Part shown: positions 1 through 6,204 of the stretch, in pieces
Position numbering within the stretch: the first letter of the stretch is position 1
Layout of the letters: each line of letters opens with the position of its first letter
DNA from: AC-69 sp036519575
Lineage (GTDB): Bacteria > Actinomycetota > UBA4738 > HRBIN12
DNA length: 7,477 nucleotides
Direction: 5' to 3'
NCBI GenBank assembly: GCA_036519575.1
Contig: DATDKZ010000045.1
Coordinates: 1-7,477, forward strand
The notes under the pieces: generated by a model
What the model saw: only the letters and a program-made list of their open reading frames with translations
What the model was told of the DNA's origin: nothing
Database searches by the model: none
Position numbers and translations under genes: made by a program

Positions 1-503
1 AGCGGACCAAGGGGACGCCCCTGCCAGGGTGGGCCTATCTGGGCGGGCGAGTGCTCCACGTCCTGATCATCGCCGTCCTCCTGGTGCTCATCACGTCCGC
101 CTTCGGTGTCGTCTTCTACGGCGCCGATGTGCCGACCGGGACCCTGCTGCTGAAGTTCGCCGCCGTGGTGGTGGTTGGTTCCATGAGCTTCGCCGCGCTT
201 GGCCTGGCGACCACGGCCATCGTTCCCAACGCCGACGCGGCGCCGCCGATCGTGAACGCGATCATCCTGCCGCTCCTTTTCCTGTCCGGCATCTTCATCC
301 CGTTCGGGGTGGAGACGCCGGAGTGGATCAAGACGGTGGCCCGGATATTCCCGGTGAAGCACTTCGCCGACGCCATGCGTGCCGGCTTCTACGGCCCCCC
401 GCAGTTCGAGTTCCTGTGGCGCGACGTGCTCGTCGTGGCCATCTGGGGCTTGGCCGGGATCATCCTGGCGGCCAAATTCTTCACCTGGGAACCGAGGAGA
501 TGA
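1..503 (+). CDS. ABC-2 type transporter permease, C-terminal part (5' end outside window)
   Basis: This is the membrane subunit of an ABC exporter (ABC-2 family, as in drug, polysaccharide or lipid exporters). The frame is open from base 3 to the TGA at 501-503, giving about 166 residues, so the start and the first membrane helices lie to the left. The visible part opens with a polar stretch (KGTPLPGWAYLGGR), typical of the loop before the middle helices of ABC-2 permeases. Four hydrophobic segments follow, beginning roughly at VLHVLIIAVL, LLLKFAAVVVV, APPIVNAIIL and DVLVVAIWGL. The motif LPLLFLSGIFIP and the following PVKHFADAMR are characteristic of the family's C-terminal half. The matching ATPase is probably upstream, outside the window. 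The cargo cannot be told. The stop lies 11 bases before the binding-protein start, with no visible terminator, so read-through into the importer genes is likely although the two transporters are different types. Confidence 0.85.
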   Translation, partial: RTKGTPLPGWAYLGGRVLHVLIIAVLLVLITSAFGVVFYGADVPTGTLLLKFAAVVVVGSMSFAALGLATTAIVPNADAAPPIVNAIILPLLFLSGIFIPFGVETPEWIKTVARIFPVKHFADAMRAGFYGPPQFEFLWRDVLVVAIWGLAGIILAAKFFTWEPRR

Positions 504-508
504 GGGGG
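502..508 (+). promoter_or_regulatory. Ribosome binding site deciding the binding-protein start
   Basis: The purine run GAGGGGG lies six bases before the GTG at 515, which is normal spacing. The alternative ATG at 500, which overlaps the upstream stop as ATGA, has its GAGGAG directly adjacent with no spacer. I therefore prefer GTG 515, which also gives a compact lipoprotein signal peptide. Confidence 0.5.
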
Positions 509-514
509 TCGACG

Positions 515-1432
515 GTGCGGAAGCTGCTGTTTGGGATGGCCGTCTTCGGGTTGCTGGCCGCGGCATGTGCGGAGGAGAACCCGGTCGTGCCGGCCGCCAG
601 CCCGTCCGCAGGCGACACCGCGGCCGACTGCGCGAAGGGTGTCACCACCTACGTGAATCAAGGCCAGCTCACGATCGCCACAGACAACCCCGCGTTCGCC
701 CCATGGTTCGGCGGCGATGCCAGCAAGCCTGGATCGCCGTGGAAGGCGAACCCGAACAAGGGCACTGGTGACCCGTACAGCGGCGAGGGGTTCGAGAGCG
801 CCGTCGCGTACGCGGTGGCGGGCGAGCTCGGGTTCGGAGACGAGCAGGTGACGTGGGTGCCGGTCAACTTCAACCAGTCGTACAAGCCGGGCCCCAAGGA
901 CTTCGACTTCTTCATCGGGCAGGTCTCGTACTCGCCCGTTCGGGCGCAGGCCGTGGACTTCAGCGACGGCTACTACAACGTGCAGCAGGCGCTGGTGGTC
1001 AAGAAGGGGACGCCTATCACCGAGGCGACGACGTTCGCAGACCTGCGGGGATACAAACTGGGTGCCCAGATCGGGACCACGAGCTACAGCTACATCGTCG
1101 ATAACATCCAACCCGACGAGCAGCCGAACGTCTACGACAACTCGAACGACGTCATCGCCGCATTGAACGCGGGACAGATCGACGGGATCGTGGTGGACGC
1201 ACCGACGGCATACGTGATCGTCCTCATCGGCGAGGTCCCGCAGGGGACCGTGGTCGGCCAGTTCCCCACGATCGGCGACCAAGAGCACTTCGGAATGATC
1301 TTGGGGAAGGGGAATCCCCTGGTGACCTGCGTGAACCAGGCCATCGCGGACCTAACCTCCGCGGGCACGCTCGACGCCATCCAGGCGAAATGGTTGAAGG
1401 CGCTGAGCTACCCGACGATCGCCCAGTCGTAG
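515..1432 (+). CDS. Polar amino-acid ABC transporter substrate-binding lipoprotein (SBP family 3)
   Basis: This is the extracytoplasmic receptor of an amino-acid importer; it captures the ligand outside the membrane and delivers it to the permease encoded next. From GTG 515 it has 305 residues. Residues 1-18 are a lipoprotein signal: RK, a hydrophobic core, then LLAAAC with Cys18 as the lipidation site. A Pro/Ala/Ser linker follows. The family-3 fold begins near residue 50 (QLTIATDNPAFAPWF). Other family marks are GFESAVAYAVAGELGF, the ligand-lobe motif AQAVDFSDGYY, the hinge LGAQIGTTSYSYI, and DGIVVDAPTAY. Cys39 and Cys272 could form a disulfide joining the N-terminal strand to the C-terminal helix (inference). 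A stretch of some 20 residues rich in Gly, Pro and Lys before the YSGEGFES segment lengthens the first ligand loop. The ligand is probably a polar or charged amino acid; which one cannot be read. An upstream ATG at 500 would add five residues. Confidence 0.9.
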   Translation: MRKLLFGMAVFGLLAAACAEENPVVPAASPSAGDTAADCAKGVTTYVNQGQLTIATDNPAFAPWFGGDASKPGSPWKANPNKGTGDPYSGEGFESAVAYAVAGELGFGDEQVTWVPVNFNQSYKPGPKDFDFFIGQVSYSPVRAQAVDFSDGYYNVQQALVVKKGTPITEATTFADLRGYKLGAQIGTTSYSYIVDNIQPDEQPNVYDNSNDVIAALNAGQIDGIVVDAPTAYVIVLIGEVPQGTVVGQFPTIGDQEHFGMILGKGNPLVTCVNQAIADLTSAGTLDAIQAKWLKALSYPTIAQS

Positions 1433-1444
1433 CCGCCCGGCATC

Positions 1445-1450
1445 CGGAGG
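1445..1450 (+). promoter_or_regulatory. Ribosome binding site of the amino-acid permease
   Basis: CGGAGG lies four bases before the GTG at 1455, inside the 22-base gap after the binding-protein stop. It supports GTG 1455 as the start of the permease and independent ribosome entry on a shared mRNA. Confidence 0.65.
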
Positions 1451-1454
1451 TGCC

Positions 1455-2354
1455 GTGAGCGGCGGACAGCCCCCCGGTCCCGGTGACCGGCTGCCCATCG
1501 AGGCCGAACGCGAGCGCCGCGGATCCCGGATCCTCGGTCCCTCGGGGCGGGCCCGGCCCGAGGGACGCAGGGCAGTCCTGATCGCGCTGATGAGCACCGT
1601 CGTGTTCTTCACCGTCCTGGCCCTCGTGGTGGTGAACTCGCCGGGCTGGCCGGAGATCAAACGGTCCTTCTTCAACGCCGAGCGGTTCAGGGAAGACCTC
1701 CCAGGGATCGCCCGCGCGTTCGTCCTGAACGTAAAGCTGTTCCTGATGGCCGAGGTGTTCATCCTGGTGCTGGCGCTGTTCATCGCGGTCCTGCGGAGCC
1801 TGCCGGGCCCGGTGTTCTTCCCGATCCGAGCCCTGGCGGTCGGCTATACGGATCTGTTCCGAGGCATCCCAACGATCCTGGTGATCTACATCTTGGGGTT
1901 CGGAGCGCCCGCACTCCAGCTCCGCGGCGTGCCGAAGTCGCCGTTCATCTGGGCCGTCGTGGCGTTGGTGCTCGTGTATTCGGCGTACGTGGCCGAGGTC
2001 TATCGCGCCGGGATCGAATCCATCCACGCCAGCCAGACGGCCGCCGCCCGATCCCTCGGCCTGTCCCGGTGGCAGACGCTCCGGTTCGTGGTCATCCCGC
2101 AGGCGGTGCGCCGAGTCATCCCACCGCTGCTCAACGACTTCATCGGGCTGCAGAAGGACACCGCCCTCGTGGCCTCGATCGGGGTCGTGGAGGCGTTCCG
2201 GACAGCACAGATCGACAGCTCGGCGACATTCAACTTCACCCCCTACGTGGCGACGGCGCTGCTGTTCGTGGTGATCACGATCCCGCTAGCGCGGTTCACC
2301 GACGCACTGATCGCCAGGGACCGGCGGCGCCGGCAGGCCGGGGCGGCAGCGTGA
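1455..2354 (+). CDS. Polar amino-acid ABC transporter permease (HisM/GlnP type)
   Basis: This is the membrane channel subunit of the importer formed with the lipoprotein before it and the ATPase after it. It has 299 residues. Residues 1-39 are a cytoplasmic tail rich in Arg, Gly and Pro. The first membrane helix is about residues 40-60, followed by a short external stretch with SPGWPEIKRSFF. The helices of the binding-protein-dependent permease domain start near residue 85. The segment YTDLFRGIPTILVIYILGFG is the typical membrane-entry region of the His/Glu/Gln/Arg permease group. The EAA loop that docks on the ATPase runs from about residue 181 (EVYRAGIESI, ARSLGLSRWQTLRFVVIPQA) to about 240. 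The start is GTG with a good ribosome binding site. The stop TGA overlaps the ATPase GTG in GTGA, so translation is probably coupled. A hairpin-forming stretch lies in the tail codons (separate entry). Confidence 0.92.
   Translation: MSGGQPPGPGDRLPIEAERERRGSRILGPSGRARPEGRRAVLIALMSTVVFFTVLALVVVNSPGWPEIKRSFFNAERFREDLPGIARAFVLNVKLFLMAEVFILVLALFIAVLRSLPGPVFFPIRALAVGYTDLFRGIPTILVIYILGFGAPALQLRGVPKSPFIWAVVALVLVYSAYVAEVYRAGIESIHASQTAAARSLGLSRWQTLRFVVIPQAVRRVIPPLLNDFIGLQKDTALVASIGVVEAFRTAQIDSSATFNFTPYVATALLFVVITIPLARFTDALIARDRRRRQAGAAA
1537..1566 (+). repeat. Inverted repeat able to form a 10-bp hairpin inside the permease reading frame
   Basis: Bases 1537-1546 (GTCCCTCGGG) are the exact reverse complement of 1557-1566 (CCCGAGGGAC), with a 10-base loop at 1547-1556. 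The stem is nine-tenths anchored by GC-rich sequence and lies about 80 bases after the permease start, in the codons of its cytoplasmic tail. There is no T-run after it, so it does not look like an ordinary intrinsic terminator. A role in mRNA processing or in lowering permease and ATPase output relative to the binding protein is possible, but it may be a by-product of GC-rich coding. Confidence 0.4.
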
Positions 2355-3106
2355 GCCGGAACGGCGAGGCTCTTCGCCTCGATGCGATTCACAAGTCCTT
2401 CGGAAAACTCGAGGTCCTGAAGGGCATCGACCTGTCGGTCGCCGACCACGAGGTGATCTGTCTGATCGGGGCGTCCGGGTCGGGGAAATCCACCATGCTC
2501 CGGTGCATCAACCTCCTCGAGCCGGTGGACGCGGGCCGGATCACGGTCCGGGGCGAGGAGATCACCGCCCGAGGCGTCGACGTGAACCGGATCCGGCGAC
2601 ACATCGGGATCGTGTTCCAGGCCTTCAACCTGTTCCCCCACATGACCGTGCTTCGGAACATCACGTTGGCCCCGATGCAGGCCCTGGGCATGTCGAGGAC
2701 GGAGGCGCAGGCCAGGGCGTTCGAGCTGCTGGAGCGGTTCGGCCTGGCCGAAAAGAAGGACGAGTACCCGGACCGGCTGTCGGGCGGTCAGCAGCAACGC
2801 GTGGCCATCGTCCGGGCGCTGGCCATGCGGCCGGACATCATGCTGCTCGACGAGGTCACGAGCGCCCTGGATCCCGAGCTGGTGGCCGAGGTCCTGAACG
2901 TGATCCGGGAGCTGGCCGCCGGCGGGATGACCATGGTCATCGCCACCCACGAGATGGGCTTTGCCCGCGACATCGCGGCCCGCGTGTGCTTCCTGGACGC
3001 CGGCCGGATCCTGGAGGACGGCCCACCCGAGCGAATCTTCTCCGCCCCCCGCGAGGAGCGGACGCGGCGGTTCCTCCAAAGCATCATCGATGCGGGTCGG
3101 ATGTAG
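2351..3106 (+). CDS. Polar amino-acid ABC transporter ATP-binding protein (GlnQ/HisP type)
   Basis: This is the cytoplasmic ATPase that powers the importer. It has 251 residues from GTG 2351; the GTG overlaps the permease stop in GTGA, so this is the natural start, and the protein begins directly with the first strand of the ABC domain. All motifs are intact: Walker A GASGSGKST at residues 40-48, Q-loop Gln90 in VFQAFNLFPHMT, signature LSGGQQQR at 143-150, Walker B with catalytic Glu168 in IMLLDEVTSALD, and H-loop His200 in IATHEMGFA. The phrases FNLFPHMTVL and SALDPELV are those of polar amino-acid importers. Val169 replaces the more common Pro after the catalytic Glu; other hydrophobic residues are found there in this group. 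The length is normal for the family. Its stop lies 14 bases before the uvrB promoter motif. Confidence 0.95.
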   Translation: MSRNGEALRLDAIHKSFGKLEVLKGIDLSVADHEVICLIGASGSGKSTMLRCINLLEPVDAGRITVRGEEITARGVDVNRIRRHIGIVFQAFNLFPHMTVLRNITLAPMQALGMSRTEAQARAFELLERFGLAEKKDEYPDRLSGGQQQRVAIVRALAMRPDIMLLDEVTSALDPELVAEVLNVIRELAAGGMTMVIATHEMGFARDIAARVCFLDAGRILEDGPPERIFSAPREERTRRFLQSIIDAGRM

Positions 3107-3120
3107 CGCCCCGGCAGGGG

Positions 3121-3142
3121 TGTCGGCGAAGACCCCTACAAT
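3121..3142 (+). promoter_or_regulatory. Putative PafBC-type (RecA-NDp) DNA-damage promoter of uvrB, leaderless
   Basis: TGTCGGCG at 3121-3128, exactly eight bases, then TACAAT at 3137-3142. The published mycobacterial RecA-independent damage promoter motif is tTGTCRGTG-N8-TANNNT, later assigned to the activator PafBC. Here seven of the eight core bases TGTCRGTG agree, and the spacer and -10 pattern fit; the base before the core is G rather than T. There is no convincing TTGACA-like -35 at 16-18 bases. The -10 ends six bases before the G of the uvrB GTG at 3149, so transcription should start at or next to the start codon, giving a leaderless mRNA. In keeping with this, no ribosome binding site precedes the GTG. 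Confidence 0.65.
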
Positions 3143-3148
3143 CGATGC

Positions 3149-5164
3149 GTGCCCCCGTTCAAGGTCCATGCGGAGTTCGAGCCTGCGGGCGACCAACCGG
3201 CCGCCGTCGAGGGCCTGGCGCAGGGTGTCCAGGCCGGTGAGGACTACCTGACACTGCTCGGGGCCACCGGGACGGGGAAGACCTTCACCATCGCCCAGGT
3301 GATCGAGCGGGTACAGAAGCCCACCCTGGTGATCGCCCCGAACAAGTCGCTCGGGGCGCAGCTGGCCAACGAGTTCCGGGAGTTCTTCCCGGAGAACGCG
3401 GTCGAATACTTCGTCAGCTACTACGACTACTACCAGCCTGAGGCCTACGTCCCCCAGACCGACACGTACATCGAGAAGGACTCCTCGATCAACGACGAGA
3501 TCGATCGGCTCCGGCACTCGGCCACCAGCGCCCTGCTCACCCGGAAGGACGTCCTGATTGTGGCCTCCGTCTCCTGCATCTACGGCCTGGGCACGCCCGA
3601 GGAGTACATGGGTCAGGTCCTGCGGCTACACCGGGGGGTGGCCATCGATCGGGACTTCGCCATCACCCGGCTGGTCAAGATCATGTACGAGCGGAACCAA
3701 GTGAACTTCGTGCGGGGCAAGTTCCGGGTCCAGGGGGACACGCTCGAGGTGTTCCCGGCCTACGAGGAGACCGCCGTCCGGGTGGAGTTCTGGGGTGACG
3801 ACGTGGAGCGGATCACCCGGTTCGACCCACTGACCGGGGAGGTCCTGGACGAGCTGTCCGAGGTGTGGATCTACCCGGCCACCCACTACGTGGCGTCGGA
3901 CCAGCGGATGCAGCGTGCGATCGCCGGCATCGAGGAGGAGCTGAAGGAGCGTCTGGGCCAGCTCGAGTCCCAGGGCAAGCTCCTTGAGGCGGAGCGCCTG
4001 CGGATGCGGTCGAACTACGACCTGGAGATGCTCCGGGAAGTTGGGTTCTGCTCGGGGATCGAGAACTACTCCAGGCACATCGACGGCCGGCAGCCCGGCG
4101 AGGCCCCGTACACCCTGCTCGACTACTTCCCAGAGGACTGGCTGTGCGTCATCGACGAGTCCCACGTCACGGTGCCCCAGATCCACGGGATGTACGAGGG
4201 CGATAAGACTCGCAAGGAAACCCTGGTCGAGTTCGGGTTCCGGCTGCCCTCCGCCCTGGACAACCGGCCGCTCCGGTTCGAAGAGTTCGTCGGGAGGGTC
4301 CGGCAGACCGTGTTCATGTCCGCGACGCCCAGCTCGTATGAGCTCCGGACATCCAAGCGGGTCGTGCAGCAGATCGTTCGACCGACGGGGCTGATCGACC
4401 CGGACGTCGAGATCCGGCCGACCCGGGGGCAGGTGGACGACCTCATCGAGGAGATCAGGAAGCGGGCCGAGGCGGGGCAGCGAGTGCTCGTTACCACGCT
4501 GACCAAGAAGATGGCGGAGGACCTCACGGACTACCTGATGGAGATGGGCATCCGGGTCCGGTACCTGCACTCAGAGATCGACACGCTGCATAGGATCGAG
4601 ATCCTCCGCGATCTTCGCCTGGGAGAGTTCGACGTCCTGGTGGGGATCAACCTGCTCCGGGAGGGATTGGACCTCCCTGAGGTGTCGCTGGTGGCCATCC
4701 TCGACGCCGACAAGGAGGGGTTCCTCCGGTCGGACACCTCGCTCATCCAGACGATCGGCAGGGCCGCCCGCAACGTGGACGGGACGGTCCTGATGTACGC
4801 GGACGAGGTCACCGACTCGATGAAGGCGGCCATCTCCGAAACCCAGCGCCGGCGCAAGATCCAGCTGAGGTTCAACCGCCAACACGGCATCGATCCGCAG
4901 TCGATCCGCAAGAAGGTCTCGGACATCCTGCTGTCGATGGCGGTCGACGGGGGGAAGGCGCCGTCGCCCGACCGCGGGCGACAGCGGCGCGAACGGGTGG
5001 AGATGCCGACCGAGGAGCTCGAACGTCTCATCCAGAGCCTGGAGGAGGAGATGCACCAGGCTGCCAAGGAGCTTCGGTTCGAGTACGCGGCGCGCCTCCG
5101 GGACGAGGTCGTCGACCTCCGCAAGGAGCTGAAGGCCCTCCGCCAAGCCGGGGTCGGCACCTGA
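3149..5164 (+). CDS. uvrB: UvrABC excision nuclease subunit B (UvrB)
   Basis: UvrB is the ATP-driven damage-verifying helicase-like subunit of bacterial nucleotide excision repair. UvrA loads it at a lesion, it inserts its beta-hairpin between the strands, and it recruits UvrC for incision. It has 671 residues, the usual full length. Walker A is GATGTGKT at 38-45. The beta-hairpin contains YYDYYQPEAYVP at 91-102, with the conserved tyrosines that flip and stack on DNA. The DEAD-like box DESH is at 336-339, followed by MSATP. The motif VI region QTIGRAARN is at 534-542. The C-terminal UVR motif that contacts UvrC spans about 626-661. The start is GTG 3149, giving PPFKVHAEFEPAGDQP, the normal UvrB beginning. 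It has no ribosome binding site but a -10 box directly upstream, fitting leaderless translation. Its last codon and stop overlap the likely start of the amidohydrolase gene. Confidence 0.98.
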   Translation: MPPFKVHAEFEPAGDQPAAVEGLAQGVQAGEDYLTLLGATGTGKTFTIAQVIERVQKPTLVIAPNKSLGAQLANEFREFFPENAVEYFVSYYDYYQPEAYVPQTDTYIEKDSSINDEIDRLRHSATSALLTRKDVLIVASVSCIYGLGTPEEYMGQVLRLHRGVAIDRDFAITRLVKIMYERNQVNFVRGKFRVQGDTLEVFPAYEETAVRVEFWGDDVERITRFDPLTGEVLDELSEVWIYPATHYVASDQRMQRAIAGIEEELKERLGQLESQGKLLEAERLRMRSNYDLEMLREVGFCSGIENYSRHIDGRQPGEAPYTLLDYFPEDWLCVIDESHVTVPQIHGMYEGDKTRKETLVEFGFRLPSALDNRPLRFEEFVGRVRQTVFMSATPSSYELRTSKRVVQQIVRPTGLIDPDVEIRPTRGQVDDLIEEIRKRAEAGQRVLVTTLTKKMAEDLTDYLMEMGIRVRYLHSEIDTLHRIEILRDLRLGEFDVLVGINLLREGLDLPEVSLVAILDADKEGFLRSDTSLIQTIGRAARNVDGTVLMYADEVTDSMKAAISETQRRRKIQLRFNRQHGIDPQSIRKKVSDILLSMAVDGGKAPSPDRGRQRRERVEMPTEELERLIQSLEEEMHQAAKELRFEYAARLRDEVVDLRKELKALRQAGVGT

Positions 5165-6201
5165 GTCCCACGCTGGCCGTCCGCGCCCCGCTGGCGTGGC
5201 TGGGGCCGGGCAAGGTCCTCGACGGAGTGACCGTGGTCTGCGACGAGGGCCGGATCGAGTGGGTGGGGTCTGCCGGGCTGGCCCCCCGGGCGGACCACGA
5301 GCTCGAGGTGGACGGGTTCCTCATGCCGGGAGCGGCCGATCGCCACGTCCACATCGGCCTGGCCGACCCCGGCGCTGTGCTCCTCGGCGGGGTCACGGCC
5401 GTTCGGGATCTGGCGTGGCCGCCCGACGTCATCTTCCCGCTTGCCGACGCATCGGAGCTGCCCACGTTCAACGGGCCGCTGATCCGCGCGGCCGGCCCCA
5501 TGATCACCGCACCCGGCGGCTATCCGACCGCCGAGCGGTGGGCGCCGCCGGGGACCGGACTGGAGGTCCGCGGGGCTGAGGAGGCGGCCACGGCCGTCGA
5601 GGTCCTGGCGGGTCGGGGAGCTGCGGCGATCAAGGTGTCCCTGAACGCCGAGGCGGGGCCCACCCCAACGGACGGAGAGCTCGCGGCAATCGTCCAGGCT
5701 GCGGGAGAACGAGGGCTGCCGGTTACGGCTCACGTGCAGGGCGTCGGGCAGGCCGAGCGGGCGCTGGGCGCCGGGGTGAGCGAGTTCGCGCACTGCCCGT
5801 GGAGCGAGCGGCTCTCCGAGTCGGTGCTGGAGGCGGCGGCGAAGGCCGTGCGGATCGTCTCGACGCTCGACATCTGGAGCTTCGGCAACGTCACCTCGGA
5901 GCTCCGGACGGCCACCGACAACATGGCTCGGTTCCGGGCCGCCGGCGGCACGGTCGTCTACGGCACCGACCTCGGCAACGGAGCCATCCCTCCGGGCATC
6001 GACGTTCGGGAGGTACTGCTCCTCCGGGAGACCGTGGGCATGACGGCGGACGAGATCCTCGAGGCTCTGGTAGCCGGGCCGCTCGAGTCCGGCGGGCCCG
6101 CCGACCTCATCGCGCCGGCCCGCGATCCCCGTGAGGACCTCACGGCGCTGGGCGATCTGAAACTCGTGATTCGGGCCGGTCGGGTGGTCACGGCCGCCTG
6201 A
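5161..6201 (+). CDS. Metal-dependent amidohydrolase (imidazolonepropionase/prolidase-like), probable CTG start
   Basis: This is a TIM-barrel hydrolase of the amidohydrolase superfamily; the substrate is unknown. Numbered from CTG 5161 (346 residues), the full metal-site set is present: HxH at His62 and His64 (ADRHVHIGL), Lys158 as the probable carboxylated bridging lysine (AAIKVSL), His191 (VTAHVQG), His211 (EFAHCPW) and Asp270 (YGTDLG). GGVTAVRDL after the HxH and the HVQG/AHCPW pair resemble the imidazolonepropionase-like and prolidase-like branch. The C-terminus (ADLIAP, then LVIRAGRVV) completes the beta-sandwich. The first ATG/GTG/TTG in frame is GTG 5227, but that would remove LAVRAPLAWLGPGKVLDG, which is the expected first beta-strands. 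CTG 5161 overlaps the uvrB stop as CTGA, with GGGG seven bases upstream. The region between the barrel end and ADLI is shorter than usual for the family. It is probably co-transcribed with uvrB. Confidence 0.85.
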   Translation: MSPTLAVRAPLAWLGPGKVLDGVTVVCDEGRIEWVGSAGLAPRADHELEVDGFLMPGAADRHVHIGLADPGAVLLGGVTAVRDLAWPPDVIFPLADASELPTFNGPLIRAAGPMITAPGGYPTAERWAPPGTGLEVRGAEEAATAVEVLAGRGAAAIKVSLNAEAGPTPTDGELAAIVQAAGERGLPVTAHVQGVGQAERALGAGVSEFAHCPWSERLSESVLEAAAKAVRIVSTLDIWSFGNVTSELRTATDNMARFRAAGGTVVYGTDLGNGAIPPGIDVREVLLLRETVGMTADEILEALVAGPLESGGPADLIAPARDPREDLTALGDLKLVIRAGRVVTAA

Positions 6202-6204
6202 GGC

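Noticed and set aside
29..499. Long in-frame extension upstream of the binding-protein start
   Set aside because: It overlaps the ABC-2 permease in another frame and is Arg-rich; the lipoprotein signal peptide begins only after 500/515.
1519..1535. GGATCC repeated twice (GGATCC-C-GGATCC) in the permease tail codons
   Set aside because: Too short to be a meaningful repeat; explained by the codons for GSRIL in GC-rich DNA.
3107..3120. CCCC-GGCA-GGGG as a terminator after the ATPase gene
   Set aside because: The stem is only four to five pairs and no T-run follows; it abuts the promoter motif and may be chance.
3145..3160. LexA-type SOS box (GAAC-N4-GTTC) at the uvrB start, suggested by GTTC at 3157-3160
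   Set aside because: The opposite arm reads GTGC instead of GAAC, so there is no palindrome; ATG 3145 is also in the wrong frame for UvrB.
2243..3517. Long minus-strand open frame of 424 codons opposite the ABC ATPase and uvrB
   Set aside because: It is a mirror of two certain genes in GC-rich DNA, crosses their boundary, and has a Leu/Asp/Val/Arg-rich composition with no family motif.
4531..5793. Minus-strand open frame of 420 codons opposite uvrB and the amidohydrolase
   Set aside because: It is Arg/Ser/Pro-rich with no recognisable domain and lies opposite two well-supported genes; a compositional shadow.
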